Positions 36,551-50,087 of a DNA stretch of 64,000 nucleotides are shown in pieces. The notes beneath the pieces were generated by a model. The model was not told the DNA's origin. It saw nothing but the letters and a program-made list of their open reading frames with translations, and ran no database searches. A program made the translations under genes and the position numbers. The DNA is from an uncultured Paracoccus sp. (GTDB lineage: Bacteria; Pseudomonadota; Alphaproteobacteria; Rhodobacterales; Rhodobacteraceae), in NCBI RefSeq assembly GCF_947496875.1, contig NZ_CANMEH010000001.1, forward strand, positions 186,001-250,000, given 5' to 3'. Every line of letters starts with the position of its first letter. Positions within the stretch are counted from its first letter, which is position 1.

Positions 36551-39217
36551 ATGCCCAGCCTGAACGACGTCCGCTCGACCTTTCTCGACTTCTTCGAACG
36601 GAACGGCCACGCGCGTGTCGACAGCTCGCCTCTGGTGCCGCGCAACGACCCGACGCTGATGTTCACCAACAGCGGCATGGTCCAGTTCAAGAACCTGTTC
36701 ACCGGCGTCGAGACCCGCGACTATTCCCGCGCGACCACCGCGCAGAAATGCGTCCGCGCCGGCGGCAAGCACAACGACCTGGACAATGTGGGCTACACCG
36801 CCCGGCATCACACCTTCTTCGAGATGCTGGGGAATTTCAGCTTCGGCGACTATTTCAAGGAACAGGCGATCCCCTATGCGTGGGAATTGCTGACCCGCGA
36901 TTTCGACATCCCGGCCGACAAGCTGCTGGTGACCGTCTATCACACCGACGACGAGGCGGCCGCGCTGTGGAAGAAGGTGGCGGGGCTGTCGGACGACCGG
37001 ATCATCCGGATCCCGACTGACGACAATTTCTGGCGCATGGGACCGACCGGCCCCTGCGGTCCCTGCACCGAGATCTTCTTCGACCACGGCCCGTCGATCC
37101 CCGGCGGCCCGCCCGGCAGCCCGGACGAGGATGGCGACCGGTTCATCGAGATCTGGAACCTGGTCTTCATGCAGTTCGAGCAGTTCGAGGATGGCAGCAT
37201 GAAGCCGCTGCCCAATCCGTCGATCGACACCGGCATGGGGCTGGAACGGATCGGTGCCCTGCTGCAGGGCAAGCACGACAATTATGACACCGACCTGATG
37301 CGGGCCCTGATCGAGGCGTCGGCCCACGCGACCAGCAGCGACCCGGACGGGCCTGGCAAGGTGCATCACCGGGTCATCGCCGACCACCTGCGCTCGACCT
37401 CGTTCCTGATCGCGGACGGGGTGATGCCGTCGAACGAAGGTCGCGGCTATGTGCTGCGCCGGATCATGCGGCGAGCGATGCGTCACGCGCACATGCTGGG
37501 CGCGCAGGATCCCGTGATGTGGAAGCTCGTGCCGGCGCTGGTCCGCCAGATGGGCGGCGCCTATCCCGAACTGCTGCGCGCTCAGCCGATGATCGAGGAA
37601 ACCCTGAGGGGAGAGGAGTCCCGGTTCCGCCAGACCCTGGACCGCGGGCTGCGGCTGCTGGGGGACGAGGTCGCCCGCCTGCCGGAGGGGGGCGATCTGC
37701 CCGGCGAGACGGCGTTCAAGCTGTACGACACCTATGGCTTTCCGCTGGACCTGACCCAGGACGCGCTGCGCGAGCAGGGCCGCGGAGTCGAGATCGCGGG
37801 CTTCGACGCGGCGATGGCGGAACAGAAGGCCAAGGCGCGGGCGGCCTGGACCGGGTCGGGGGAAAGCCGCGACGCGGCGATCTGGTTCGAACTGGCCGAC
37901 CGGCACGGGGCCACCGAATTCCTGGGCTATGACGCAGACGAGGCCGAAGGCGCGATCCTGGCGCTGGTGATCGACGGCGCCGAGGTCGAGGCGGCGCGGG
38001 AAGGCGACGCGGTGCAGATCGTGGTGAACCAGACGCCGTTCTATGCAGAAAGCGGCGGGCAGATCGGCGACACCGGTCTGATCCGCACCGAGACCGGAAC
38101 GGCGCGCGTCATCGACACCCGGAGATTCGGCAGCCTGTCGGTTCACATCGGCGAGGTGACGCAAGGCGAACTGGGCCGCGGCCAGGGGGCCACCCTGGCG
38201 GTCGATGCGGCCCGCCGCGGCGCGATCCGGGCCAACCATTCGGCCACCCATCTGCTGAACGAGGCGCTGCGCGCCGCGCTGGGGCCGCATGTGGCCCAGA
38301 AGGGCTCGCTGAACGCCGACGATCGCCTGCGGTTCGACTTCAGCCACGGCCAGGCCCTGACCCCCGACGAGCTGGCCCGGATCGAGACCGAGGTCAACGA
38401 GATCATCCGCCAGAACACGCCGGTGGAAACCCGCATCATGGCCCCGGACGATGCCCGGGCGATGGGCGCGCAGGCGCTGTTCGGCGAGAAATACGGCGAC
38501 GAGGTGCGGGTCGTGTCGATGGGCCGCAGGCCCGGTGCCGGCAAGGGCGCGAACAACGACGTCTATTCGATCGAGCTGTGCGGCGGCACCCATGTCGGGC
38601 GGACCGGCGACATCGGCGCCTTTGTCCTGCTGGGCGACAGCGCGTCCGCGGCGGGCGTGCGGCGGGTCGAGGCGCTGACCGGCCAGGCGGCGCTGGCACA
38701 TCTGCGTGGCGCCGAGCGGCAGCTGGGCGAGATCGCCGGTCTGCTGAAGGCGCAGTCGGGCGACGTGGTCGACCGGGTGCGGGCGCTGGCCAGCGAACGC
38801 AAGGCACTCGCCAACGAGGTCGCGCAGCTGCGCCGGGAACTGGCGATGGGCGCGGGCGGCGGTGCCGACGCGACCGAACGGCAGATCGGCGCGGTCCGGC
38901 TGCTGTGCCGCCGGCTCAGCGGCGTGTCGGGCAAGGAGCTAGGCACCCTGGCCGACCAGATGCGGGCGCAGCTGTCGGGACCGGGCGCCGTGCTGGTCAT
39001 GGCCGAGGACGGCGGCAAGGCGACGGTCGCCGCCACCGTGACCCCGGACCTGTCGGACCGGCTCAGCGCGGTGGACATCGTGCGGACGGCGGTCGAGGCG
39101 CTGGGCGGCAAGGGCGGCGGCGGCCGGCCGGACCGCGCGCAGGGCGGGGCGCCGTCGCTGGACGCGGCAGACGACGCGAACGCTGCCGTCGAGGCGTTGA
39201 TCGGCCGCGCCATCTGA
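36551..39217 (+). CDS. alaS: Alanyl-tRNA synthetase
   Basis: An 888-residue class II synthetase. The catalytic core begins [33 protein letters not shown]. The editing domain has the zinc ligands [12 protein letters not shown] (HxxxH) and [13 protein letters not shown]. The C-terminal C-Ala domain is present. It charges tRNA(Ala) and clears Ser/Gly mischarging. ATG 36551 matches the family; an upstream ATG at 36512 would add 13 residues. Confidence 0.98.
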   Translation: MPSLNDVRSTFLDFFERNGHARVDSSPLVPRNDPTLMFTNSGMVQFKNLFTGVETRDYSRATTAQKCVRAGGKHNDLDNVGYTARHHTFFEMLGNFSFGDYFKEQAIPYAWELLTRDFDIPADKLLVTVYHTDDEAAALWKKVAGLSDDRIIRIPTDDNFWRMGPTGPCGPCTEIFFDHGPSIPGGPPGSPDEDGDRFIEIWNLVFMQFEQFEDGSMKPLPNPSIDTGMGLERIGALLQGKHDNYDTDLMRALIEASAHATSSDPDGPGKVHHRVIADHLRSTSFLIADGVMPSNEGRGYVLRRIMRRAMRHAHMLGAQDPVMWKLVPALVRQMGGAYPELLRAQPMIEETLRGEESRFRQTLDRGLRLLGDEVARLPEGGDLPGETAFKLYDTYGFPLDLTQDALREQGRGVEIAGFDAAMAEQKAKARAAWTGSGESRDAAIWFELADRHGATEFLGYDADEAEGAILALVIDGAEVEAAREGDAVQIVVNQTPFYAESGGQIGDTGLIRTETGTARVIDTRRFGSLSVHIGEVTQGELGRGQGATLAVDAARRGAIRANHSATHLLNEALRAALGPHVAQKGSLNADDRLRFDFSHGQALTPDELARIETEVNEIIRQNTPVETRIMAPDDARAMGAQALFGEKYGDEVRVVSMGRRPGAGKGANNDVYSIELCGGTHVGRTGDIGAFVLLGDSASAAGVRRVEALTGQAALAHLRGAERQLGEIAGLLKAQSGDVVDRVRALASERKALANEVAQLRRELAMGAGGGADATERQIGAVRLLCRRLSGVSGKELGTLADQMRAQLSGPGAVLVMAEDGGKATVAATVTPDLSDRLSAVDIVRTAVEALGGKGGGGRPDRAQGGAPSLDAADDANAAVEALIGRAI

Positions 39218-39326
39218 TCGGCGCCGACCGGCCGGACGCCGTGACACGGGCGGCCAGACGCTTCGGCTGCGGCCGGCTTGTCCCGCATCCCGGCCCGTGG
39301 CAGATCGGCGCCGAAGGGGACCATGC

Positions 39327-40550
39327 ATGACCGATCAGCCCGACCTGCCCGGCACCGACGCCGGGCTGCCCACCGTGCGCCTGCGGCCGAAAGCCAATGC
39401 CCGTGCCATTCGCCACGGCTTTCCGTGGGTGTTCGCGGACGAACTGGTCACGGACCGTCGCACCCGCGCGCTGTCGCCCGGCAGCTTTGCGCTGCTGGAG
39501 GATGGCGACCGGCGCCCGCTCGGGGTGGTCACCGTCAACCCGGCCTCCAAGATCATCGCGCGCCTGATGGACGCCGATCCGGACGCCAGCATCGATGCCA
39601 CCTGGCTTGCGAACCGCCTGCACCGCGCGCTCGCCCTGCGCGAACGCCTGTTCGAGACCCCGTTCTATCGCCTGATTCACGCCGAGGCCGATGGCCTGCC
39701 GGGCACGATCATCGACCGGTTCGGCGATGCCGCCGTGATCCAGCCCAACGCGGCCTGGGCCGAGGCGATGATCGGCGACCTCGCCAACGCGCTGGTGGCG
39801 GTGACGGGTGTCACGACGGTGATCCTGAACGGCAGCGGCCGCGCCCGCGGGGCCGAGGGACTCGACGACCGGACCGAGATCCTGCGCGGTGACCTGGCCG
39901 CGCCGATCGAGGTGCCGATGAACGGCGCGATCTACTTGGCCGATCTGCTGAGCGGGCAGAAGACCGGGCTGTTCTATGACCAGCGCCCCAACCACGCCTT
40001 TGCCCGGCGTCTTGCCCGCGGCGCCCGGGTGCTGGACGTGTTTTCGCATGTGGGCGGCTTCGGCCTGGCCGCGCTGGCCGGTGGTGCCGAGCATGCCACG
40101 CTGGTCGACGGATCGGCCGCGGCGCTGGGGCTGGCGCAGGGCGGCGCCCAGTCGATGGGTCTCTCGGATCGGGTGACGACCCGCCAGGGCGATGCCTTCC
40201 GGCAGCTGGAGGACCTGGGGGCCGAGAGCGCGCAATTCGATCTGGTCATCTGCGACCCGCCGGCCTTCGCCCCGGCGAAATCCGCGCTCGAGGCGGGGCT
40301 GCGCGCCTATGAGCGGATCGCCCGCCTGTCCGCCCCCCTGGTGGCGCCGGGCGGGTATCTTGTCCTGTGTTCCTGCAGCCATGCGGCAGACCTGGCGGCG
40401 TTCCGCAATGCCAGCGCCCGGGGCATCGGCCGAGCCGGCCGGCGGATGCAGCTCATCCATACCGGCTTTGCCGGACCGGACCACCCGACGCTGCCCCAGC
40501 TGGCTGAAAGTGGCTATCTGAAGGCGCTGTTCTTCCGGCTGGACGGATGA
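39327..40550 (+). CDS. RlmI-like SAM-dependent RNA methyltransferase (RSP_2647 type)
   Basis: A 407-residue protein with an N-terminal PUA-like part (VRLRPKANARAIRHGFPWVFADEL), a central EEHEI-like domain (HAEADGLPGTIIDRFGD) and a C-terminal class I methyltransferase (VLDVFSHVGGFGLAAL motif I, CDPPAFAPAK motif IV, and LCSCSHAA). The layout is that of 23S m5C methyltransferase RlmI. CGAAGGGGACC lies before ATG 39327. It overlaps the PIN-domain gene by four bases. Confidence 0.88.
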   Translation: MTDQPDLPGTDAGLPTVRLRPKANARAIRHGFPWVFADELVTDRRTRALSPGSFALLEDGDRRPLGVVTVNPASKIIARLMDADPDASIDATWLANRLHRALALRERLFETPFYRLIHAEADGLPGTIIDRFGDAAVIQPNAAWAEAMIGDLANALVAVTGVTTVILNGSGRARGAEGLDDRTEILRGDLAAPIEVPMNGAIYLADLLSGQKTGLFYDQRPNHAFARRLARGARVLDVFSHVGGFGLAALAGGAEHATLVDGSAAALGLAQGGAQSMGLSDRVTTRQGDAFRQLEDLGAESAQFDLVICDPPAFAPAKSALEAGLRAYERIARLSAPLVAPGGYLVLCSCSHAADLAAFRNASARGIGRAGRRMQLIHTGFAGPDHPTLPQLAESGYLKALFFRLDG

Positions 40551-41095
40551 GGGCGGTCCTTGATGCCTGCGTCCTTTACCCCACGGTGCTGCGCGAGATC
40601 CTGATCTCGGTCGCCGACGCGGGTCTCTACCAGCCCGTGTGGTCCGACCGGATCCTTGCCGAATGGCGGCACGCCGCCGCGCGGCTGGGTCCGGATCAGG
40701 ACGCGGTCGCCGGGGCGGAGATCGCGCTGCTGCGGGCCCGGTTTCCGGCGGCCGCGGTCGCAGATGACGGCAGCGCCGCGGCGGGGGTCGACTGGCCCGA
40801 TGCGGCCGATCGCCACGTCGTCGAGGCCGCGCTGGCTGCGGGGGCGACCGGCATCGTCACGGCCAACCTGCGCGACTTTCCGCGGCGGGCGACGGCGGCG
40901 CTGGAACTGGACGCGATCCACCCCGACGCGTTCCTGACCCGGCTGTTCCACCAGGCCCCCGACCCGGTGCGCGCCGCCGTCACCGCCGCGCATGACAAGG
41001 CTCAGGCACTGGGCGGCGCAATGGCCCTGCGCGACATGATGGCGCGCGCCCGCCTGCCGCGGCTGGCCAAGGCGATGGTCCGCGCGCCGAACTGA
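40547..41095 (+). CDS. PIN-domain protein (RSP_2648 type)
   Basis: A 182-residue protein. MRAVLDACVLYPTVLRE begins the PIN ribonuclease fold with the first catalytic Asp (D6). VDWPDAADRHVVEAALAAGATGIVTANLRDFP supplies the remaining acidic residues (DxxD then N/D). No antitoxin gene is adjacent. Its start overlaps the RNA methyltransferase stop (ATGA), a pairing conserved in Rhodobacteraceae. It is likely an RNase in RNA maturation or quality control rather than a classic VapC; this is inference. Confidence 0.8.
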   Translation: MRAVLDACVLYPTVLREILISVADAGLYQPVWSDRILAEWRHAAARLGPDQDAVAGAEIALLRARFPAAAVADDGSAAAGVDWPDAADRHVVEAALAAGATGIVTANLRDFPRRATAALELDAIHPDAFLTRLFHQAPDPVRAAVTAAHDKAQALGGAMALRDMMARARLPRLAKAMVRAPN

Positions 41096-41155
41096 AGCGC
41101 GCTTGCTGCCCTGCGCCGCAGGGTCTAACCCGATGCGAGCAGGATGAGGACGGGC

Positions 41156-42607
41156 ATGGTATCGCGGGTCATTCCGGTGGAGGCGTTCGATCTGGTCATC
41201 TTCGGGGCGACCGGCGATCTGGCCCAGCGCAAGATCCTGCCGGGCCTGTTCCGGCGCTTCGTGGCCGGGCAGATGCCGGACGACGCCCGGATCATCGGCA
41301 GCGCCCGCACCCGCATGGAGGCCGGCGAATTCCGCGATCAGGTCCGCGCGGCCATTGCCGCGCATGATGGCCCGCGCATCGATCATCCGCAGCTCGACGC
41401 GTTCCTGCAGCTCCTCGACTACGTTCCGCTGGACGCGGGGGCGCCGGATGGCTGGGCCGATCTGCGCGGCCGGCTGCGGCCCGATGTGGTGCGGGCGGTG
41501 TATTTCTCGGTGGCGCCATCGCTGTTCGCCACGCTCGTGCAGGGGATGTCCGAACAGGGCCTGGCGGACGCGGACACGCGGATCGTCGTCGAAAAGCCCT
41601 TCGGTCACGATCTGGCCAGCGCCCGCGCACTGAACGAGATGCTGTCGCAGCATTTTTCCGAGGCCCAGATCTACCGGATCGACCACTATCTGGGAAAGGA
41701 GACGGTGCAGAACCTGATGGCCGTCCGCTTTGCCAACATCCTGCTGGAACCGCTGTGGAACGCCCACTACGTCGACCACGTCCAGATCACGGTGGCGGAA
41801 ACCGTGGGGGTTGCGGGGCGCGGCGGGTATTACGACGATGCCGGGGCGATGCGCGACATGGTCCAGAACCACCTGATGCAGCTGCTGTGCCTGATCGCGA
41901 TGGAGCCGCCGGTCCGCTTCGATCCCGATGCGGTCCGCGATGAGAAGCTGAAGGTGCTGCGCGCCCTGGCGCCGGTCGCCCCCGACGACATCGTGCGGGG
42001 CCAGTACCGCGGCGCCGGCGCCATCGCCGGTTATGCCGAAGACGTCGACAACCCCGACAGCCGCACCGAAAGCTTTGTCGCGCTGAAGGTGCGGCTGGTC
42101 AACTGGCGCTGGCAGGGCACCCCGTTCTACCTGCGCACCGGCAAGCGGCTGCGCGCCCGCGCCAGCGAGATCGCCATCGTGTTCCGGATGCCGCCGCATT
42201 CCATCTTTGACACGCCCGAGCTGCCGCGGGCCAACGAACTGGTGATCCGCCTGCAGCCGGACGAGGGCATGGACCTGAAGATGATGATCAAGGAACCGGG
42301 GCCCGGCGGCATGCGCCTGGTCCCGGTGGCGCTGGACATGTCCTTTGCCGAGGCCTTGGGCGAGGATGGGGTGGACCTGCCCGACGCCTATGAACGCTTG
42401 ATCATGGACGTGATCCGCGGCAACCAGACCCTGTTCATGCGCGGGGACGAGGTCGAGGCCGCCTGGGCGTGGACGGACCCGGTGGTCGACGCGTGGGCGG
42501 CGGGAACGGCGCGGCCGGAGCCCTACGACCCCGGCTCTGCGGGGCCTGATGCGGCCACGCAGCTGATGCAGCGCGACGGACGCCGCTGGCGCGACATGCG
42601 GAACTGA
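41156..42607 (+). CDS. zwf: Glucose-6-phosphate dehydrogenase
   Basis: A 483-residue enzyme. The NADP loop is FGATGDLAQRK, the catalytic segment is YRIDHYLGKETVQNLM, and later LRTGKRL and FMRGDEVEAAW are typical. It makes 6-phosphogluconolactone for the Entner-Doudoroff and pentose-phosphate routes. AGGACGGGC favours ATG 41156 over ATG 41144. First gene of zwf-pgl-pgi. Confidence 0.97.
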   Translation: MVSRVIPVEAFDLVIFGATGDLAQRKILPGLFRRFVAGQMPDDARIIGSARTRMEAGEFRDQVRAAIAAHDGPRIDHPQLDAFLQLLDYVPLDAGAPDGWADLRGRLRPDVVRAVYFSVAPSLFATLVQGMSEQGLADADTRIVVEKPFGHDLASARALNEMLSQHFSEAQIYRIDHYLGKETVQNLMAVRFANILLEPLWNAHYVDHVQITVAETVGVAGRGGYYDDAGAMRDMVQNHLMQLLCLIAMEPPVRFDPDAVRDEKLKVLRALAPVAPDDIVRGQYRGAGAIAGYAEDVDNPDSRTESFVALKVRLVNWRWQGTPFYLRTGKRLRARASEIAIVFRMPPHSIFDTPELPRANELVIRLQPDEGMDLKMMIKEPGPGGMRLVPVALDMSFAEALGEDGVDLPDAYERLIMDVIRGNQTLFMRGDEVEAAWAWTDPVVDAWAAGTARPEPYDPGSAGPDAATQLMQRDGRRWRDMRN

Positions 42608-42614
42608 GGACGGG

Positions 42615-43286
42615 ATGAAACTGATCGAATACCCCGACCGGGAGGCGCTGGTGCTGGCCCTGTCCAACGACATCGGCGGCCGGCTGCGGCAGGGGCTGAA
42701 ATCCGACGAGCAGGTCACCCTGTGCCTGCCGGGCGGCACCACGCCTGAACCGCTGCTGTCGCAACTGGCGGCGCTGGCGCTGGACTGGGACCGGGTGGTG
42801 GTGTTTCCGGGCGACGAACGGTGCGTGCCGCCGGATGACCCCCGCTCGAATGCCGGCCTGCTGCGCCGCCATCTGCTGCAGGGCGAGGCCAGCGCCGCAC
42901 GGCTGATCCCGCTGTGTTCGGGTGCGGACGCGCCCGAACAGCAGGCGGCGCAGGCCAGCGAGCAGTTGACGCCGGTGCTGCCCATCACCGTGCTGCTGCT
43001 GGGCATGGGCGAGGACATGCACATCGCCAGCCTGTTTCCCGGCGGCGAGGGCACCGAGGCTGCCTTGGCGGCGGATGCCCCCCCCGTGGTCGTGGTCCGG
43101 GCCGATGCCGCAGCCGAACCCCGGCTGACCCTGACAGCGCCGGTGCTGAAGGGCGCGCTGGACATGCATCTGATGATCTTCGGCGCGGCAAAGCGCGCCG
43201 CGCTGGACCGGGCCGCGCGCCTGTCCCCGCGCGAGGCGCCGGTTCGCGCGGTCTGGGGCGACCTGATCGTTCACTGGGCAGAATAG
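42615..43286 (+). CDS. pgl: 6-phosphogluconolactonase
   Basis: A 223-residue DevB-type lactonase. LCLPGGTTPEPLLSQLA and VVVFPGDERCVPPDDPRSNAG are family motifs, and LLLGMGEDMHIASLFPG carries the active-site region (usually GxGxDGHtaSLFPg; here DMHIASLFPG). It hydrolyses the zwf product and lies seven bases after zwf. Confidence 0.95.
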   Translation: MKLIEYPDREALVLALSNDIGGRLRQGLKSDEQVTLCLPGGTTPEPLLSQLAALALDWDRVVVFPGDERCVPPDDPRSNAGLLRRHLLQGEASAARLIPLCSGADAPEQQAAQASEQLTPVLPITVLLLGMGEDMHIASLFPGGEGTEAALAADAPPVVVVRADAAAEPRLTLTAPVLKGALDMHLMIFGAAKRAALDRAARLSPREAPVRAVWGDLIVHWAE

Positions 43287-43288
43287 CG

Positions 43289-43311
43289 GTCGGGCGGCAG
43301 GCTTGCCCGAC
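43289..43311 (+). other. Stem-loop between pgl and pgi
   Basis: GTCGGGC (43289-43295) pairs with GCCCGAC (43305-43311) around a 9-base loop, just after the pgl stop. It could protect the upstream mRNA or dampen pgi expression. Evidence is structural only. Confidence 0.3.
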
Positions 43312-43336
43312 GGCCCGCACTGACAGGAGAATGGCG

Positions 43337-44992
43337 ATGACCACATGGGACGATCTAGCAGCGCATCGCCGCGATACGGCGCATCGGCGGATCGAGGCGC
43401 TGTTCGAAGCCGAACTGGATCGTGCCACCTGCCGGGCCACCCCGGCATGCGGGATGGTTCTGGACTGGTCCAAGACCGCGCTCGACGACCGCGCGGTCGA
43501 CCTGCTGCTCGACCTGGCGCAAGTGGTGCCGGCCCGGCGCGACGCCATGTTCGCGGGCGAGCGGATCAACGAGACCGAGGATCGGGCGGTGCTGCACACC
43601 GCCCTGCGCCGCCCGGCCGGCCCCGATCGCGGGCCGGTCATCGTCGATGGACGCGACGTGATCCCGGGGGTGGAGGACACGCTACAGCGGATGCGCCGCT
43701 TTGCCGATGACGTGCGCAGCGGCCGTGTCGGCGGTCAGGGCGGCCGCTATACCGATGTGGTGAATATCGGCATCGGCGGGTCCGACCTGGGACCGGTGAT
43801 GGCGACGCTGGCGCTCGCCCCCTATCACGACGGACCGCGGGTCCATTTCATCTCGAATATCGACGGGGCCGACGCCCATGACACCCTGCAGGGGCTGGAC
43901 CCGGAGCGGACCCTGGTGATCGTCGCGTCAAAGACCTTCACCACGGTCGAGACGATGACGAATGCGGCGACGGTGCGGGCGTGGATGGAGCGGGTGGTGC
44001 GGCATCCGGCCGGGCAGTTCGCGGCCGTGTCGTCAGCGCTGGGGCGGACGGCGCAGTTCGGGATCGATGGCGACCGGGTCTTCGGCTTCGAGGACTGGGT
44101 CGGCGGGCGGTATTCGGTCTGGGGCCCGATCGGGCTGTCGCTGATGCTGGCGATCGGGCCGGACCGGTTCGACGCGTTCCTGGCCGGCGGGGCGGCGATG
44201 GACGCGCATTTCCGGAGCGCGCCGCTGGCCGAGAACATGCCCGTGATGCTGGCGCTGGTCGGCATCTGGCACCACCAGATCTGCGGTTATCCGACCCGTG
44301 CCGTGCTGCCCTATGATCAGCGGCTGCTGCGGCTGCCCGCCTATCTGCAGCAGCTCGAGATGGAATCGAACGGCAAGCGGGTGGCGATGGACGGATCCGA
44401 TCTGCCACGCCCGTCGGGCCCGATCGTCTGGGGCGAGCCCGGCACCAACGGCCAGCATGCCTTCTATCAGCTGATCCACCAGGGCACCGCGGTCGTCCCC
44501 TGTGAGTTCATGGTGGCGGCGAGGGGGCATGAGCCGGAACTGGACCATCATCACAAGCTGCTGGTCGCGAACTGCCTTGCCCAGTCGCAGGCGCTGATGC
44601 GCGGCCGCTCGCTGGAGACGGCCCGGTCCATGATGGCCGCAAAGGGCTTGGACGGCGCCGAACTGGACCGGCAGGCGCGGCATCGGGTGTTCCCCGGCAA
44701 CCGACCGTCGACCACGCTGATGTTCCCCCTTCTGACCCCGTTCACCCTGGGCGCGATCGTGGCGCTCTACGAGCATCGGGTGTTCGTCGAGGGGGTGATC
44801 CTGGGCATCAACAGCTTCGATCAGTGGGGTGTCGAACTGGGCAAGGAGTTGTCCATTGCCATCGCCCCGCTGCTGGATGGCGAAGCGTCCGCCGGTCAGG
44901 ACGCATCGACGGCGCGCCTCGCGGCCCTGATGCGGCAGATGCGGGACCGGCCCGTCGACCCGTCCGGCCCGTCAGACCGCGCGCCCGGCTGA
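43337..44992 (+). CDS. pgi: Glucose-6-phosphate isomerase
   Basis: A 551-residue isomerase with NIGIGGSDLGPVM, ASKTFTTVETMTNA, EMESNGKRV and GEPGTNGQHAFYQLIHQG, all canonical. It interconverts glucose-6-P and fructose-6-P. AGGAGA lies three bases from ATG 43331 and nine from ATG 43337, so the second is preferred. Third gene of zwf-pgl-pgi. Confidence 0.97.
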   Translation: MTTWDDLAAHRRDTAHRRIEALFEAELDRATCRATPACGMVLDWSKTALDDRAVDLLLDLAQVVPARRDAMFAGERINETEDRAVLHTALRRPAGPDRGPVIVDGRDVIPGVEDTLQRMRRFADDVRSGRVGGQGGRYTDVVNIGIGGSDLGPVMATLALAPYHDGPRVHFISNIDGADAHDTLQGLDPERTLVIVASKTFTTVETMTNAATVRAWMERVVRHPAGQFAAVSSALGRTAQFGIDGDRVFGFEDWVGGRYSVWGPIGLSLMLAIGPDRFDAFLAGGAAMDAHFRSAPLAENMPVMLALVGIWHHQICGYPTRAVLPYDQRLLRLPAYLQQLEMESNGKRVAMDGSDLPRPSGPIVWGEPGTNGQHAFYQLIHQGTAVVPCEFMVAARGHEPELDHHHKLLVANCLAQSQALMRGRSLETARSMMAAKGLDGAELDRQARHRVFPGNRPSTTLMFPLLTPFTLGAIVALYEHRVFVEGVILGINSFDQWGVELGKELSIAIAPLLDGEASAGQDASTARLAALMRQMRDRPVDPSGPSDRAPG

Positions 44993-45030
44993 CCTGCGAC
45001 TCCCCGCCCGCATTCCCGTCAAAAGCTGCG

Positions 45031-45999
45031 TCAGCCATCGCCTCCGGAGAAATGGTCAAGCGCCGCCTGCATGAAGCGGTCGCGGCGGTCTGGTGTCTCG
45101 AACATCACCTCGTGGCGCGCGCCCGGAACCTCCAGCAGGCGGGCCGCCGGCCAGCCCGCCACCCGGGTTCGGATCGCGGCCGGCGACACCACCCGTTCGA
45201 GGCCGCCCAGCGAGACCAGCACGCCCCGCTCGGGGGTCGGCATGTCCGCTGCGGGAACCGCCTGCAAGCGCGCGCATTCCGCCAGCGCCGCCCCCAGCCA
45301 GCCATAGCTGGCCCCGCCCAGGGTCAATTCGGGCCAGGCCACGGCCTCGGCCACCAGCCGTCCCCAGCTTTGCCCGTCGCCGGTCAGCAGGTTGTCGTTG
45401 AAGGCGCAGTCCAGCACGAAACTCCCGCGTCCGCCCGTCCCCGGCGCGGGCATCCCGCTGCGGCCCAGCCGACCGGCCGCCAAGGCGAGGCCGTTCGCCA
45501 CGGTGCGGGTCAGGCGGCGCGGCACGATGCCCCACATGGGCGCGGAAAACACTGCCGACCGGACCGGCAGATCGTTCAGCAGGGCGGCAAGCCCGATCGC
45601 GCCGCCCATCGAATGGGCCAGCAGGTGCCACGGTTGCGGCAGGTCCATCTCATGGGCGGCCACGACCATCTCGACCACGTCGCGCTGGTAATCGGAAAAC
45701 GCCACCACATGCCCGGGGCGCGGGTCCGCCTGCAGCCGGTCCGACATGCCCTGGCCGCGCCAGTCGATGCCGAGGACCGCGAAGCCGTGCGATGCGAAGG
45801 CCGCGCCGATCGCTGCGTATTTCTCCAGATACTCGGTGCGGCCGGGAAACAGGAAGATCGTGCCGCGCCGCTCCGGTCTCGCTTCGTCCGGGGACCAGCG
45901 GGCCATGCGCAGCCGCACCCCGTCCTCGGCCCGTGCCCAGAAGGCGCGGGCCGGGGCGGGCGGGTCGCCCGGCAGCCGATGGAACGAGGCTGGCGTCAC
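45031..45999 (-). CDS. Alpha/beta hydrolase, lysophospholipase / monoglyceride-lipase type
   Basis: A 322-residue serine hydrolase of the S33 'serine aminopeptidase' group. IFLFPGRTEYLEKYAAIG and GIDWRGQGMSDRL match PldB-like lysophospholipases, and the nucleophile elbow is LLAHSMGGA (S130). A late GARHEVMFE gives the His. Start is GTG 45999. It is convergent with pgi and close behind the SCP2 gene (22 bases), so the two may be co-transcribed. Confidence 0.85.
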   Translation of the reverse strand: MTPASFHRLPGDPPAPARAFWARAEDGVRLRMARWSPDEARPERRGTIFLFPGRTEYLEKYAAIGAAFASHGFAVLGIDWRGQGMSDRLQADPRPGHVVAFSDYQRDVVEMVVAAHEMDLPQPWHLLAHSMGGAIGLAALLNDLPVRSAVFSAPMWGIVPRRLTRTVANGLALAAGRLGRSGMPAPGTGGRGSFVLDCAFNDNLLTGDGQSWGRLVAEAVAWPELTLGGASYGWLGAALAECARLQAVPAADMPTPERGVLVSLGGLERVVSPAAIRTRVAGWPAARLLEVPGARHEVMFETPDRRDRFMQAALDHFSGGDG

Positions 46000-46021
46000 G
46001 ACGCGCTGCGGGCTGTCGGGA

Positions 46022-46306
46022 TCAGGACAGGGCGGCGCCCAGCTTCATCGCCACGGGCAGATCGCCGTCCACCTTCAGCTTGCCGGACATGTACGCCATT
46101 GTCGCATTGGTCGTCCCGTCCAGGATGCCCTCGAATGTCTCGCGGCTGGCGGTCAGCGTCACCTCTGCAGCCTCGTCACCGGGGCGGGCGCCGTTTTCGT
46201 CGATGATGATCGATCCTTCGCCCTCGATGATGAACTTGGCGGTCGAATCGAAGCTGCCGAGCTTCTGGTTCAGTGCCGCGACGGCTCCGTTGACGACATC
46301 GCTCAT
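46022..46306 (-). CDS. SCP2 sterol-carrier-domain protein
   Basis: A 94-residue single-domain protein: FIIEGEGSIIIDENG, DEAAEVTLTASRETFEGILDG and YMSGKLKVDGDLPVAMKLG. These are the central and C-terminal SCP2 fold signatures. It likely binds a lipid or acyl chain. Adjacent to a lipase-like gene on the same strand, which fits a lipid-handling role. Confidence 0.9.
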   Translation of the reverse strand: MSDVVNGAVAALNQKLGSFDSTAKFIIEGEGSIIIDENGARPGDEAAEVTLTASRETFEGILDGTTNATMAYMSGKLKVDGDLPVAMKLGAALS

Positions 46307-46365
46307 TCAAGTCTCCCTACGTGCTTTCGCTGGCACAGCGCGCGGCGAAAAGTTACACCCCCCTT

Positions 46366-46937
46366 ATGCGCGGGCTTACCCTCCGGTTCCATCCTGTCGT
46401 CGCGGCACTGTTAATGGCGTGGTCGGTGATGGCGTCGGTGACGGTCGCTTCGGCGCAGTCGCCGGACCAGATGGATGACCTGTTCGCCGAACTCGCCCAG
46501 ACCGAGGGCGAGGGCTGGGCCGCGGCCGAAAGCGACATCCTGCGGGCATGGTCCCGGTCCGGGTCGGCCACGGCGGATCTGCTGCTCAAGCGCGGCTATG
46601 CGGCGCTGGACGCCGGCGACACGGCGGCGGCGATCGGCCACTTCACCGCGCTGACCGACCATGCGCCCGACTTTGCCGCGGGCTGGGCCGCGCGGGCCGA
46701 GGCGTTCTACCTGGCCGACCAGCTGGGCCCGGCGGCGGCCGACCTGGCCCGCACCCTGCAGCTGGAGCCGCGCCACTGGCCCGCCCTGACCCAGCTTGCC
46801 GCGATGCTGGAACAGACCGGCGCCGACCGGCGCGCCCTAGCGGCCTATCGGCAGAGCCTGGAGATCAATCCCCACCAGCCCGAGGCCGAGGACGGCGTCG
46901 CCCGCCTGACCAGGGCGGCGGAAGGGCTGGGCATCTG

Positions 46938-46938
<1 letters not shown>
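46366..46938 (+). CDS. Exported TPR-repeat protein
   Basis: A 190-residue protein. The ATG at 46366 gives a clean Sec signal (MRGLTLRFHPVVAALLMAW... cleaved after ASA). Three TPR units follow: LLLKRGYAALDAGDTAAAIGH, GWAARAEAFYLADQLGPAA and LTQLAAMLEQTGADRRALAA. TPRs mediate protein contacts in the periplasm. The stop overlaps the helicase start (TGATG). Confidence 0.8.
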
Positions 46939-50060
<3,122 letters not shown>

Positions 50061-50087
50061 GCGGCCGGCGGGCGGGAACCCGGTGAG

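Noticed and set aside
40547..41095. VapC toxin of a toxin-antitoxin pair
   Set aside because: No short antitoxin gene overlaps or precedes it; the upstream gene is a 407-residue RNA methyltransferase.
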